This document shows positions 15,542 through 24,077 of a stretch of DNA of 42,468 bases, piece by piece. Both the position numbers and the translations under genes were made by a program. The stretch spans positions 1-42,468 of the forward strand of contig NZ_JPJE01000037.1 of NCBI RefSeq assembly GCF_000765215.1, given 5' to 3'. A model generated the notes under the pieces. The model was not told the origin of the DNA and ran no database searches. It saw only the letters and a list, made by a program, of their open reading frames with translations. The DNA is from Eubacterium sp. ER2. GTDB taxonomy: Bacteria; Bacillota; Clostridia; Lachnospirales; Lachnospiraceae. How positions within the stretch are numbered: the stretch's first letter is position 1; each line of letters begins with the position of its first letter.

Positions 15542-16444
15542 ATGGATACGAAATTTGCAATCGTCAGCGACGGCTCCTGCGACCTGCCCGCAGAGGAAGC
15601 CGCAAAAAACCACATTCACATCGTCCATTTTCTCGTCTCTTTCGATGGACAGGCCTACAAAAGGGAGGGCGTAGAGATCGAACTGAAGGATTTCTATCAG
15701 AAAATGGTGGACGAGCCCGGACATTTCCCCAAAACCGCGGCCCCTTCTCCTGAAGACTTCTATCAGGCCTTTGCAGACTGCGCCAGGATGGGTCGGCCCA
15801 TCCTGTGTATCTGCATTTCCACCAAACTGAGCTCCTCCATGCAGTCTGCCCAGATTGCAAAGCGGATGCTGGAAAATGAATACCCGGACATCCCGGTCAT
15901 CGTCCAGGACTCTCTTTGCGCCACCCTGATGCAGAGCGCCTACGTGCTGGAGGCCTGTCGTCTGCGGGACGCAGGGTACACGCTGGAAGAGGCCGCCGAC
16001 CTTCTGTCAGGCCTGCGCAGTACCGCCCGCATCCTTTTCACGGTAGGCAGTCTGGACTACATACAGCACGGCGGACGCATCGGCAGGATGACCGGCATAG
16101 CGGGAACTCTCTTACAGATCAAGCCCCTGATCACACTGCAGGACGGGGAAATCCACTCCTCCGGCATCCGCCGGGGCAGGCGCAGATCCATAGAAGGCGT
16201 GGTGGATCTCCTTGTCTCCTACCTGAAAGACAACAGCCTGGCCCCCTCAGACTGTCGCATCCTGGCCGGCTACGGATATGACCGGGAGGAGGCAGAGCGC
16301 TTTCGGGATCTGACAAAATCCCGGCTTCTTTCGGAATTTGGCCAGACACCCGACCTGCCTCTCTGCCAGATCGGCGCCACAATCGGCGTCCACGCAGGTC
16401 CCTACTCCGTCGGCTTCGGCGTGATCCAGAAAAGCAGGCTCTAA
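15542..16444 (+). CDS. DegV family fatty-acid-binding protein
   Basis: A 300-residue DegV protein. The family binds a fatty acid in a two-domain fold and can act as a FakB subunit of fatty acid kinase. The N-terminal motif IVSDGSCDLP, the loop segment CISTKLSSSMQSA (lipid head-group site), VQDSLCATLMQS and YIQHGGRIGRM, followed by LLQIKPLITLQDGEI, are all typical. The length is standard. AAAGGGGG lies six bases before the ATG. The last four bases overlap the 3' end of the convergent alkyltransferase-like gene. Substrate chain type is not readable from the sequence. Confidence 0.92.
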   Translation: MDTKFAIVSDGSCDLPAEEAAKNHIHIVHFLVSFDGQAYKREGVEIELKDFYQKMVDEPGHFPKTAAPSPEDFYQAFADCARMGRPILCICISTKLSSSMQSAQIAKRMLENEYPDIPVIVQDSLCATLMQSAYVLEACRLRDAGYTLEEAADLLSGLRSTARILFTVGSLDYIQHGGRIGRMTGIAGTLLQIKPLITLQDGEIHSSGIRRGRRRSIEGVVDLLVSYLKDNSLAPSDCRILAGYGYDREEAERFRDLTKSRLLSEFGQTPDLPLCQIGATIGVHAGPYSVGFGVIQKSRL

Positions 16445-16806
16445 ATACCCATTTTCCGGAACAGGGTGCGGAATTCTTCCGCATCCTTCAGGGTATGCCT
16501 CCATCCAAACCGCTTCATGTCCACCTGCCATCCATCCCTGGTTCCAAAAACCTCCACCCCTTCTCCCTCCAGAAGGTTTTTCTGCATGTCAAATGTCTCA
16601 AAGGCCGCTGCTCCGCTGAGCAGCCCTCTTCCATTGACCACCCTGTGGGCCGGTACATCCTCCCCCAGCTTTCCCCTGTTCAGAGCGTACCCCACCTGTC
16701 GGGCGTTCTTCGGCTTTCCGCTAAGAAGAGCAATCTGCCCGTAGGAGGCCACCTTCCCCCTGGGAATACACCTGCACACAATGCCGGCTCTCTGATAAAA
16801 ATCCAC
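16441..16806 (-). CDS. alkyltransferase-like (ATL) DNA-lesion-binding protein
   Basis: A 121-residue protein of the MGMT C-terminal fold. The helix-turn-helix and arginine-finger region is YGQIALLSGKPKNARQVGYAL. The active-site motif, PCHR in true O6-alkylguanine methyltransferases, reads PAHR (52-55), so the methyl-accepting Cys is Ala. This is the mark of ATL proteins, which bind O6-alkylguanine, flip it out and flag it for nucleotide excision repair instead of repairing it. The following VVNGRG is conserved. It starts four bases after the yaaA stop codon and is the last gene of a long repair-type operon. Lesion-binding function is inferred from the family. Confidence 0.88.
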   Translation of the reverse strand: MDFYQRAGIVCRCIPRGKVASYGQIALLSGKPKNARQVGYALNRGKLGEDVPAHRVVNGRGLLSGAAAFETFDMQKNLLEGEGVEVFGTRDGWQVDMKRFGWRHTLKDAEEFRTLFRKMGI

Positions 16807-16810
16807 TTTT

Positions 16811-17554
16811 TTACTCCTTTATGAATACATATTCCGCCGGTCCGGAAAGCTCTTCCCTGAACCGGTATCCCAGGCGGTCAAATCCACGGGCATCCTCGGG
16901 CTCCCGCCCCCCTGTCTGCGCCAGATAGCGCACCATCTCTCCCCGGGCCATCTTGGCCAGAGTCCCCTTCTGGCGCACCTTTCCATCAACCAGCTCCCCG
17001 AACACACAGGTCACAAACCGATCCCCCGGCCCCAGATACTTTTCTACACATTTAGAATACTCTTTGGAGGCCAGATTGAGGATAGTCCCATCCCCTGCCG
17101 TCACCGCCCGGCAGATTGCATCTCCCCAGAACTCATAGAGGTTCCTTGTCCCGGCCACCGCCGCCTTTGCCTGCATTTCCAGGCGGTAGGGCGTGACTCC
17201 GTCCAGAGGCCGCAGGACACCGTAAAATCCCGAGAGTATGTACAGGTGCTCCTGGATATACTGAATTTCCTTTCCCTCGAATACGGACGGAGCCATATAC
17301 TGGTACTGGATCCCCTCGTAGGAGAGGATGGCCGGCGTCAAGTTCTTCTCCAGCTCCATAGTCTGAAAGCGCTGATAATTTTCCCGGGCAATGGCGTCAT
17401 TGCATTTCCACAGCTCCTTTGCCTCCTGGCAGGTCAGCTTTTTCATCCACTGCGCCAGCTCCCGGGTCCTGCCCAAAAAGGCTGGCAGCCCGCTGCAGGG
17501 ATACAGATCCGGCTCACTTTTCATTTTCTTTGCGGGTGAGATAATCATTTTCAC
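16811..17554 (-). CDS. yaaA: YaaA family (UPF0246) peroxide-stress protein
   Basis: A 247-residue protein starting MKMIISPAKKMKS, the conserved N-terminus of YaaA. In Escherichia coli YaaA lowers intracellular iron during peroxide stress and protects DNA, and the fold includes a DNA-binding helix-hairpin-helix. Other conserved pieces here are AILSYEGIQYQYM, YILSGFYGVLRPLDGV, YRLEMQAK and NLASKEYSK. The GTG at 17554 overlaps the stop codon of the HAD gene (GTGA) and has AAGGAGG seven bases upstream, so coupling is expected. A downstream ATG is the alternative start. Neighbouring repair genes support a role in damage tolerance. Confidence 0.88.
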   Translation of the reverse strand: MKMIISPAKKMKSEPDLYPCSGLPAFLGRTRELAQWMKKLTCQEAKELWKCNDAIARENYQRFQTMELEKNLTPAILSYEGIQYQYMAPSVFEGKEIQYIQEHLYILSGFYGVLRPLDGVTPYRLEMQAKAAVAGTRNLYEFWGDAICRAVTAGDGTILNLASKEYSKCVEKYLGPGDRFVTCVFGELVDGKVRQKGTLAKMARGEMVRYLAQTGGREPEDARGFDRLGYRFREELSGPAEYVFIKE

Positions 17555-18402
17555 AGCTGTTCCTCCTTCTGCATGGCCAAAAGCCATTCAATGAACCTGG
17601 CCACTCCGTCCTCATCATTGGAGCCTGCGATGTAGTCCGCCGCCTGCAGGCAGCCCTGAGATCCGTTGGAGACCGCAATGCCAATCCCCGCAAACGCCAG
17701 CATCCCCCTGTCGTTGTCCCCGTCTCCAAAGGCTGCCGACTCCGTCTGCTCCAGCCCCAGATACCGCAGCAGAAACTTAAGAGCAGACTCCTTGCCCGCA
17801 TCCCTGTAGGAGATCTCCAGAAGCTGGGGGACTGAGGAAGTCACATAGATATCCGTCACCTCCCGCTCCAGGAGGCACCACAGACTGCGCTTTTTCTCCT
17901 CCCCCTTCACCACCACGTCCAGACAGTCCAGCTTCCCTTCTGCCGCATGCGCCCGGATAAAGGCCTCCATACCCGCCACCGGCTCCCGGGTTCTCTGGAT
18001 ATAGCCGATGGCTGCGGGCATGGCTCCATACCGCACCGGGTCTTCCACATACTCCTTCTGGGCATAGGGCTTTCCATCTATAAAAGCCTCAAAGACTACA
18101 TCCCTGCCGTCCATGAGCCAAAGGATCTTCTCCACAGACTCCTCTGTCAGCGAGAATTTCCGCAGGTACTCTCCCGTATGAACCTCCACCACAGCTGTCC
18201 CGTTGGAGGTGATAGCATATCGTATCCCGGAGATGCTCAGAATCTCCTCCGGCAGGGAATCAAAGGAGCGTCCGCTGGCCGGGATGACACAGATTCCTCT
18301 CTCCAGCGCCTCCGCAATGGCCCGCCTTGTTCTCTCGCTCAGTATGCCCCGGCTGTTCAGCGTAGTCCCATCCAGATCCAGGGCAATGCTTGTGATCTTC
18401 AT
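17551..18402 (-). CDS. Cof-type HAD-IIB phosphatase
   Basis: A 283-residue HAD hydrolase of subclass IIB. Motif I is ALDLDGTTLNS (nucleophile Asp9), motif II lies in CVIPASGRSFDSL, and motif IV is FGDGDNDRGML. The cap domain between them is the IIB type. Family members remove phosphate from sugar phosphates, phospho-coenzymes and similar small molecules; the substrate here is unknown. AAAGGAG lies eight bases before the ATG at 18402. The gene sits inside the repair-type operon, 38 bases after the AlkZ-related gene, and overlaps yaaA by four bases. A role linked to repair is not evident. Confidence 0.88.
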   Translation of the reverse strand: MKITSIALDLDGTTLNSRGILSERTRRAIAEALERGICVIPASGRSFDSLPEEILSISGIRYAITSNGTAVVEVHTGEYLRKFSLTEESVEKILWLMDGRDVVFEAFIDGKPYAQKEYVEDPVRYGAMPAAIGYIQRTREPVAGMEAFIRAHAAEGKLDCLDVVVKGEEKKRSLWCLLEREVTDIYVTSSVPQLLEISYRDAGKESALKFLLRYLGLEQTESAAFGDGDNDRGMLAFAGIGIAVSNGSQGCLQAADYIAGSNDEDGVARFIEWLLAMQKEEQL

Positions 18403-18440
18403 AGTCTGCTCTCCTTTGTTCTGTCTGTATATTGCACTTG

Positions 18441-19163
18441 TCATCCGCACACCTTCCGCAACTGCTTTTCATCTGTCTCAGGGTACAGCTCTCTCACATG
18501 ATCCAGTATCCTCTGGAAGGATTTCTCCGGCGCTTCCCTGTAGGCGGATGACACCAGCTCATACCCCCACAACGCCTCTGGAGCGGCATAGACGGAGGCC
18601 GCCATCCCGTAGGCCTGTCCCTTGCGGTTCCTCTTCTGGCGGAAGTCCTTTGTCACCAGGTAGGTCTGCATCTGCAGCTCCGTCACAATGCCGCTGAAAT
18701 TCTTCTCCCCGCCTTTGCCAAAGCCTGCCTCCTTCTTCAGCTCGTGGGAGGCATACTCCTCCCTCGCCTCAAAGAGATCCATGATCTTCTTGCTCCGGTA
18801 TCCGGCCAGGCCGTCCTCCCACCTGGCGTCGAAGTCGTAGCCGTCCCGCCTGTAGTTGGCAAACCAGGGAAACCACTCCAGGGAAATAAAACCGGCCTTT
18901 TTGTTGAAAAATTTCCCGTACGCCACTCTCCCGCTTCTGGCAACGATGGCACGCCACTCCCAGGGATCCTGCTCCGGATCCCCGGTCCACCAAAAGAGGG
19001 GCGAGGTCTTCTCCTCCACGGAAAACCCCTTCACCTCATTTTGAAACAGGGGAAGAAAGCCAACCCTGTCCACGTAGTCTATCAGCTCCCTCCAGGAACG
19101 GATCCGCTCCGGGCTGTCCCAGGCCGTGCCGTGTAGGATCCACTCTCCATTTTCAACTGCCAT
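18441..19163 (-). CDS. AlkZ-related protein (tentative)
   Basis: A 240-residue protein that I recall as being annotated as AlkZ-related, i.e. distantly linked to the HTH_42/AlkZ/YcaQ DNA glycosylases that excise bulky alkylated bases and unhook interstrand crosslinks. Visible traits are a Trp-rich core (WWTGDPEQDPWEWRAIVARSG), FFNKKAGFISLEWFPWFANY, GYDFDARWEDG and GFGKGGEKN. ELQMQTYL contains Gln-Met-Gln, which resembles the QxQ catalytic motif of AlkZ, but its position in the chain differs. The ATG at 19163 has GAGGAG nine bases upstream. It lies between a UvrD-type helicase and a HAD gene in the same direction. The glycosylase function is unproven. Confidence 0.6.
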   Translation of the reverse strand: MAVENGEWILHGTAWDSPERIRSWRELIDYVDRVGFLPLFQNEVKGFSVEEKTSPLFWWTGDPEQDPWEWRAIVARSGRVAYGKFFNKKAGFISLEWFPWFANYRRDGYDFDARWEDGLAGYRSKKIMDLFEAREEYASHELKKEAGFGKGGEKNFSGIVTELQMQTYLVTKDFRQKRNRKGQAYGMAASVYAAPEALWGYELVSSAYREAPEKSFQRILDHVRELYPETDEKQLRKVCG

Positions 19164-19204
19164 GGTCATCATCTCCTCTATATCACAGCTGTATCAACAG
19201 CCTT

Positions 19205-21337
19205 TCACCCTATCTCTTCCACTTCCCCCAAAGCCTTCAGGAACTTCTTGCGCCCGTAGCCCTCAAACTCCACCTCGACCATCATCTCATCCTCCCCCAC
19301 AATGGTTCCTTCTCCATACTTCCGATGTCGGGCTCTGCGGACCTCTTCCTCCGCCGGATGTGCATCTCCCACACAGGACTCCATCGGTCTGGAGCCAGGG
19401 TTAAGGTCTGTCTTCCGCTCTGCGCGGCTTTTCCGCATCTGCGCCGCCACCTCTCTTCGGAGCTCCTGCAGATCAGCTTTCTTTTCCTTCTGACTCCGAG
19501 CCTCGCTCCAGTCCAGTAGATGCTCCGGGATCATCCGCAAATAGGAGCTGTATCCCTCCAGCACTCCTGGCTCTCCGGGATTTGTGTAGTAGGACAGCTC
19601 CAGATGGTTCCTGGCTCTTGTAATGCCCACAAAGAAGAGCCGCCTCTCCTCTTCCTCCTGCTCATAGCTCTGACACCGCAGAGGGATCAGCCCCGGGTTC
19701 ACGCCAATCAGAAACACTGTATCAAACTCCAGCCCTTTGGAGGCGTGGAGCGTCATCAGCCGGACGCCATCGTCCTCCTGCTCGCTCCCCTTCAGGAACT
19801 CCAGTCCATAGAGCATGGAGCTGTCCAGGAAACGGCGCAGGTTTTCCAGAAAGGAGCCGTCCTGCTCCCGGCAGAACCGGCACAGATGCTCCAGCAGCTT
19901 CTCGGCTTCCTTGGCATCCTTTTCATAGTCAGCCGAGGTAGGGTGCAGTCGGGTACAAAGGTCAAAGTAATCGAACAGCCACTGGGCTGAAATTCCATCC
20001 TTATCTTTATCCTTTTCCACCGCTGCCTCCTGGAACCCGGTCATTCTGTCAAGGAGAGGCAGGGCGCCTCCCTCTCCCTTTTCCAGGATGGAGGCTGCTC
20101 TCTTCGGAGTGGCTTTCTCTCCATATTTCCGGTTCGTCAGCACCTGCAATCCCGTCTGGCGGTCAGCGGGATTGACAGAGAATTTAAGGATCTTCACCAG
20201 GTAGTCCAGTACTGGCACATCCCCCAGTGTCTTTTTCAGTGAGAGACTGCAGAGGATACCTGCCTTCTGAAAAACCTTCTCCAGAACCTCCGACTGTCGC
20301 TGCAGCCGGTAAAAGACAGCTATCTCTCTGTAGGCCAGCCCGTCCCTGTGGAGACTCTCTATCCGGTCAGCCAGATATTCCGCCTCCTGGAATGGATCGT
20401 AGTGGTTGCGGACCGTGATCTTTTCACCCCCGCCCCGGCTTCCCTCAATCTTCCCTCCGAACTGGAGAAAACGGTTCGCCGCCTCCAGGATCGAGGCGTT
20501 GGACCGGTAATTCACAGGGAGGGAGAGCTCCTTTGCCTGGAATCTGTGCTTGAGAAGAAAAAACATATTTTCCGTTGTCCCCCGCCAGCTGTAGATCACC
20601 TGGTTGGGGTCGCCCACGGCAAAAAGCCGGGACCGGCGCTCTCCGGCAATGTCTGTCCCCAGCGCCTCCAGAAAATCCATCTGGAGGGAGTCGCTGTCCT
20701 GCACCTCGTCCACAATGATCCACTCCGGGCACCTGTTCTCTTTATTCAGAAGGGCTGTGCTCACCCGGATCAGGTCGGAAAAGGTCATCTTGTTCTGTCT
20801 TTTCTTTTCCTCCTCCAGCAGAGGGAACAGCAGAAAAAGCTCGTCCTTATACCTGGGATTTCTCCCCTTCAGCCAGGAAGCGTACTCCTGCTCCAGACGC
20901 TTTTTCAGTCTGTTTTTATACTTGATCTTCAAGCCCCGCTCCGCCGCGATGGCCAGGGCAAGCTCCGCCTCCTCATCCGGATCCATCACCGAGAACTCCC
21001 TGGTCCACCCCGCCTCCTCTGTGGGAAGGCAGTTTTTCAGCAGATACAGCGCCACACTGTGAAACGTCCCAAAGCAGGCTGTCTCTTCTTTTGTGACAGA
21101 GGGCTCCCGCTGGGCAAGCCGCTGCAGGATCTCATCTGCGGCTTTGTTGGTAAAGGTCAGCACCACCATGTCCTTAAGGGGCACCTGCTTCTCAAAGTGC
21201 AGGTGGAGGATCTTCTCAATGAGCACCGTAGTCTTCCCGCTCCCCACATTGGCGTTGACCATACAGGCGGGACTCTCATCCAACACCGCCTCCATCTGAT
21301 AGGTATTCAGCCGATATGTGTTATGAAAGTCTGTCAT
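19205..21337 (-). CDS. UvrD/Rep/PcrA-type ATP-dependent DNA helicase
   Basis: A 710-residue superfamily 1A helicase with motifs in order: Q motif LNTYQMEAV, Walker A NVGSGKTT, FTNKAADEI, GTFHSVAL, IIVDEVQDSDS (Walker B), GDPNQVIYSWRG, NYRSN, LMTLHASKGLEFD and VGITRARNHLE. It is close in size to PcrA and UvrD, and its last 60 residues (RHRKYGEGTIVG to KKFLKALG) resemble the PcrA C-terminal tudor-like domain. It unwinds DNA 3' to 5' in excision repair or displaces proteins from DNA. Its start overlaps the MrfA-like gene by 17 bases, so the two helicases are co-expressed. It is shorter and clearly different from the EndoQ-UvrD protein. Confidence 0.9.
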   Translation of the reverse strand: MTDFHNTYRLNTYQMEAVLDESPACMVNANVGSGKTTVLIEKILHLHFEKQVPLKDMVVLTFTNKAADEILQRLAQREPSVTKEETACFGTFHSVALYLLKNCLPTEEAGWTREFSVMDPDEEAELALAIAAERGLKIKYKNRLKKRLEQEYASWLKGRNPRYKDELFLLFPLLEEEKKRQNKMTFSDLIRVSTALLNKENRCPEWIIVDEVQDSDSLQMDFLEALGTDIAGERRSRLFAVGDPNQVIYSWRGTTENMFFLLKHRFQAKELSLPVNYRSNASILEAANRFLQFGGKIEGSRGGGEKITVRNHYDPFQEAEYLADRIESLHRDGLAYREIAVFYRLQRQSEVLEKVFQKAGILCSLSLKKTLGDVPVLDYLVKILKFSVNPADRQTGLQVLTNRKYGEKATPKRAASILEKGEGGALPLLDRMTGFQEAAVEKDKDKDGISAQWLFDYFDLCTRLHPTSADYEKDAKEAEKLLEHLCRFCREQDGSFLENLRRFLDSSMLYGLEFLKGSEQEDDGVRLMTLHASKGLEFDTVFLIGVNPGLIPLRCQSYEQEEEERRLFFVGITRARNHLELSYYTNPGEPGVLEGYSSYLRMIPEHLLDWSEARSQKEKKADLQELRREVAAQMRKSRAERKTDLNPGSRPMESCVGDAHPAEEEVRRARHRKYGEGTIVGEDEMMVEVEFEGYGRKKFLKALGEVEEIG

Positions 21338-24005
21338 CGTATCTGCGCCTCAGCTTTCCCTTTGTCTTTTCCACCCGCTCTGCGTCCTCCTCCACCCGGA
21401 AGCGCACCTGCATGTCCGCCGGACAGACCGCATAGTATCGCAGGGTATTCTCCAGGCCCCGCCGGTTGTCCGGATCCTCCAGCCAGGTCTCGTAAAAGCG
21501 GCTTCCAAGAGTCAGAGTCAGGCAGTGCCCCTCCACCTCCACTTTCCGGATCATTCCCAGGAAGGCACCTCCGCTCTCCCCGCTTCTCACTACCCGGTCA
21601 CAGAAAGCAGGCCACTGATCCGCCAGCCTGAAAAAGGAAAATTCCTTCTCTATAGCAGGCACCTCCGCCTCCATCTGTTTGCCGTGAAAGGCCGGGGGCT
21701 CTGTCTGTTCTCTCAGGTTTTCCAGGCCCCACAGGACCATCTTTTTATTCAGGCTATAATCCCCCACACAGGCGGGGCAGCCGTCCTCGCAGGCACATCC
21801 TCCTACCATCCGGATAGCCGCGTCCACGATCTGGGGGATCAGGTCATAGATCTTCTCGGAATAGCCCAGCCCGCCCTCATATTTGTCGTAAATAAAGAGA
21901 GAGACCTCCTCTTCCCTGCTGCCGTTTGGGATAATTGCGTTGTTGGAGACGATAACATCTATATCGTCCCGCTCTGTCATGGTCACCATCATAGCTGCAT
22001 TTTTAATAGCGTAAGCCAGTCCTTCGAAGTGGTTATTCAGCGCCAGCTCTCCCGTCCTGGTGGGGGCCAGAAGGCTCCGGTAGGTCTGAACCACATTTTC
22101 CGGAATCCTGATCCAGGTGCTCTCCGTGTCATAGTCCTTCTGCAGGGGAACGGTCAGAGAGACATAGCCCAGGTTCTGATGGTTGTGGAACTGGAGCTTT
22201 TTGTACATGGAGATTACCTCGTTCACATTGATGTCCCCGAAGCAGATATGGCTCCGCTCAAACTCCTCCTGCTGGAACACCTGAAGGATTCTGGTCTCCT
22301 GGGTTCCCGAAGGCACAGTGTAGTAGTTGCCCTCAAAGGGCACTGCCTCCGCGGTCCGGCGTACAAGATCCAGCTTCAGCACCTCGTAGAGCTCCCCATC
22401 GTGCATGTAGACCGCCCCCGGGTGAAGCTCATGGTAGGCCTGGGACTCATCCATCTCTGTGATCTCCCGCATGTCCCCATCTTCCCCTGACCGGAGGAGC
22501 AGCTTGTACCTTGTCTTGTCCATGTTTCTCAGACTGTAATCTCCTGCCGGGAAGGCAGGGCCTGACCAGGCAAATCTCCCCGCCAGTGTCCTCACTTCCT
22601 CTGCTCCAAGGAGCACCGGGATCACCTCCCCCAGATCCGGAAAAAGAGCCGCGTCGTCCAGCGACAGGGGGAGCTCCGCCGCTGCCGCCCGTATGTGGGA
22701 GAGCTGGATCAGCAGGTTGTCCGGATCCACAATGGCATTTTCGCTGCCGCCGGCAAAGAGCCAGTCCGGGTCGATGGCAATATACTGATCAAAGGGCTGA
22801 TTTTCCAGGATCAGATAGTTGACGCACTTCTCCCCGTTTCTCCCGGCCCGCCCGGTCTGCTGCCAGAAGGAGGCTCTCGTCCCCGGGTAGCCCACGATCA
22901 CCGTGGAGTCCAGCTTCCCGATGTCGATCCCCAGCTCCAGAGCGTTGGTGGACACGAGGCCCAACAGCTCACCGGCAGCCATCTTCCCCTCGATCTTTCG
23001 CCTCTCCTGTGGGGTGTAGCCCCCTCTGTATCCGGCGATCCGGGAGCTGTCCGCCCTGGACAGAAATCCAGCTCCGTCCAGCCTGTCCCTGGCCTCCTTT
23101 AAAATGACCTCCACATTTCTCCGGCTCTTTCCAAAGGCGATAAAATGGTGCCCCTCCTCCGCAAGCCGCGGGATCAGCTCCGCCGCCACGGAAGAGGCGG
23201 AGCGCCTGCCGTACACCTTGTCATTGCTGCCCTTGATCCGGGGCGGCTGCAAGATCCGGTACTCCTTCTCCGGAGCCGGAGAACCGTCCCTGTCGATCAG
23301 CGCAAAGGGCACTCCGCATATCTTTTCCGCCAGCTCCACCGGATTGGCGATCGTGGCCGAGCTGCAGAGAAACTGAGGCCCGGACCGGTAATACCCGCAG
23401 ACTCTCTTCATCCTCCGGAAAATATTGGCAAGGTGGGCCCCAAAGGCGCCCCGGTAGCTGTGGAGCTCGTCGATCACCACGTATTTCAGATTTGCAAAGA
23501 TAAAGTCAAATCCATATTTACTGTGATTGGGAAGAAAGGCCGCGTTCAGCATCTCCGGGTTTGTAAGGATAATGTTGGCATTCTTCCGGATCCTGCTCCT
23601 CTCAGCAGGCAGAGTATCCCCATCGTACACCCCCGCCGAGATACGGCCCTCCCCGAAATATTCCAGCACCGGCTGCAGCGCCCGGTACTGGTCGCTGGCC
23701 AGAGCCTTTGTGGGGTAGACAAAAACAGCTCTCGTCAGAGGGTCTGTAAGGGCAGCCTGCAGCACAGGCAGCAGAAAGCTCAGCGTCTTGCCGCTGGCCG
23801 TGGATGTGGTGATGACCACGTTTTTCCCTGCGGCTGCCTTCTCGAACATCTCCGCCTGGTGGGTGTAGAGCCTGGAAATCCCCTGCCCTTCCAGATAGGC
23901 CCTTATTTCCGGCAGGAGAGCGCTGGGAAAGTCCGCATACTCTCCTGTCCGCGCCGGAACGGTCTTTGTGTAGATTGTCAGGTCTTCGCTCGTCTGCTCT
24001 CGCAC
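21321..24005 (-). CDS. mrfA: DEAD/DEAH helicase with DUF1998, MrfA/YprA type
   Basis: An 894-residue superfamily 2 helicase. RecA-like motifs: TSTASGKTLSF (Walker A), VYPTKALA, VVIDELHSYRG (DExH), CSSATIAN, FGKSRRNVE, STNALELGIDIG and QQTGRAGRNG. The C-terminal DUF1998 region contains four clustered cysteines in GGCACEDGCPACVGDY, the metal site known in Bacillus subtilis MrfA (YprA), which acts with the MrfB nuclease in repair of mitomycin crosslinks. No MrfB partner is visible here. The GTG at 24005 has AAGGA ten bases upstream; longer open frames overlap a promoter. The pairing with UvrD, AlkZ-related and ATL genes fits a crosslink or alkylation repair role. The symbol is a family name. Confidence 0.87.
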   Translation of the reverse strand: MREQTSEDLTIYTKTVPARTGEYADFPSALLPEIRAYLEGQGISRLYTHQAEMFEKAAAGKNVVITTSTASGKTLSFLLPVLQAALTDPLTRAVFVYPTKALASDQYRALQPVLEYFGEGRISAGVYDGDTLPAERSRIRKNANIILTNPEMLNAAFLPNHSKYGFDFIFANLKYVVIDELHSYRGAFGAHLANIFRRMKRVCGYYRSGPQFLCSSATIANPVELAEKICGVPFALIDRDGSPAPEKEYRILQPPRIKGSNDKVYGRRSASSVAAELIPRLAEEGHHFIAFGKSRRNVEVILKEARDRLDGAGFLSRADSSRIAGYRGGYTPQERRKIEGKMAAGELLGLVSTNALELGIDIGKLDSTVIVGYPGTRASFWQQTGRAGRNGEKCVNYLILENQPFDQYIAIDPDWLFAGGSENAIVDPDNLLIQLSHIRAAAAELPLSLDDAALFPDLGEVIPVLLGAEEVRTLAGRFAWSGPAFPAGDYSLRNMDKTRYKLLLRSGEDGDMREITEMDESQAYHELHPGAVYMHDGELYEVLKLDLVRRTAEAVPFEGNYYTVPSGTQETRILQVFQQEEFERSHICFGDINVNEVISMYKKLQFHNHQNLGYVSLTVPLQKDYDTESTWIRIPENVVQTYRSLLAPTRTGELALNNHFEGLAYAIKNAAMMVTMTERDDIDVIVSNNAIIPNGSREEEVSLFIYDKYEGGLGYSEKIYDLIPQIVDAAIRMVGGCACEDGCPACVGDYSLNKKMVLWGLENLREQTEPPAFHGKQMEAEVPAIEKEFSFFRLADQWPAFCDRVVRSGESGGAFLGMIRKVEVEGHCLTLTLGSRFYETWLEDPDNRRGLENTLRYYAVCPADMQVRFRVEEDAERVEKTKGKLRRRYDDRLS

Positions 24006-24045
24006 TGTAGCCACTTCCTTTTTTCGAACATGTGTTTGTCTATGT

Positions 24046-24074
24046 ATCATAACATATTGTGGTGCCGGATACAA
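24046..24074 (-). promoter_or_regulatory. internal promoter before the MrfA-like gene
   Basis: On the minus strand TTGTAT is followed after 17 bases by TATGAT, a good sigma-A promoter in the 72-base gap after the RQC-GNAT gene; the -35 box lies against that gene's stop codon. It would allow the MrfA-to-ATL genes to be expressed independently. It also places the MrfA start below 24040, supporting the GTG at 24005. Confidence 0.55.
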
Positions 24075-24077
24075 TCC

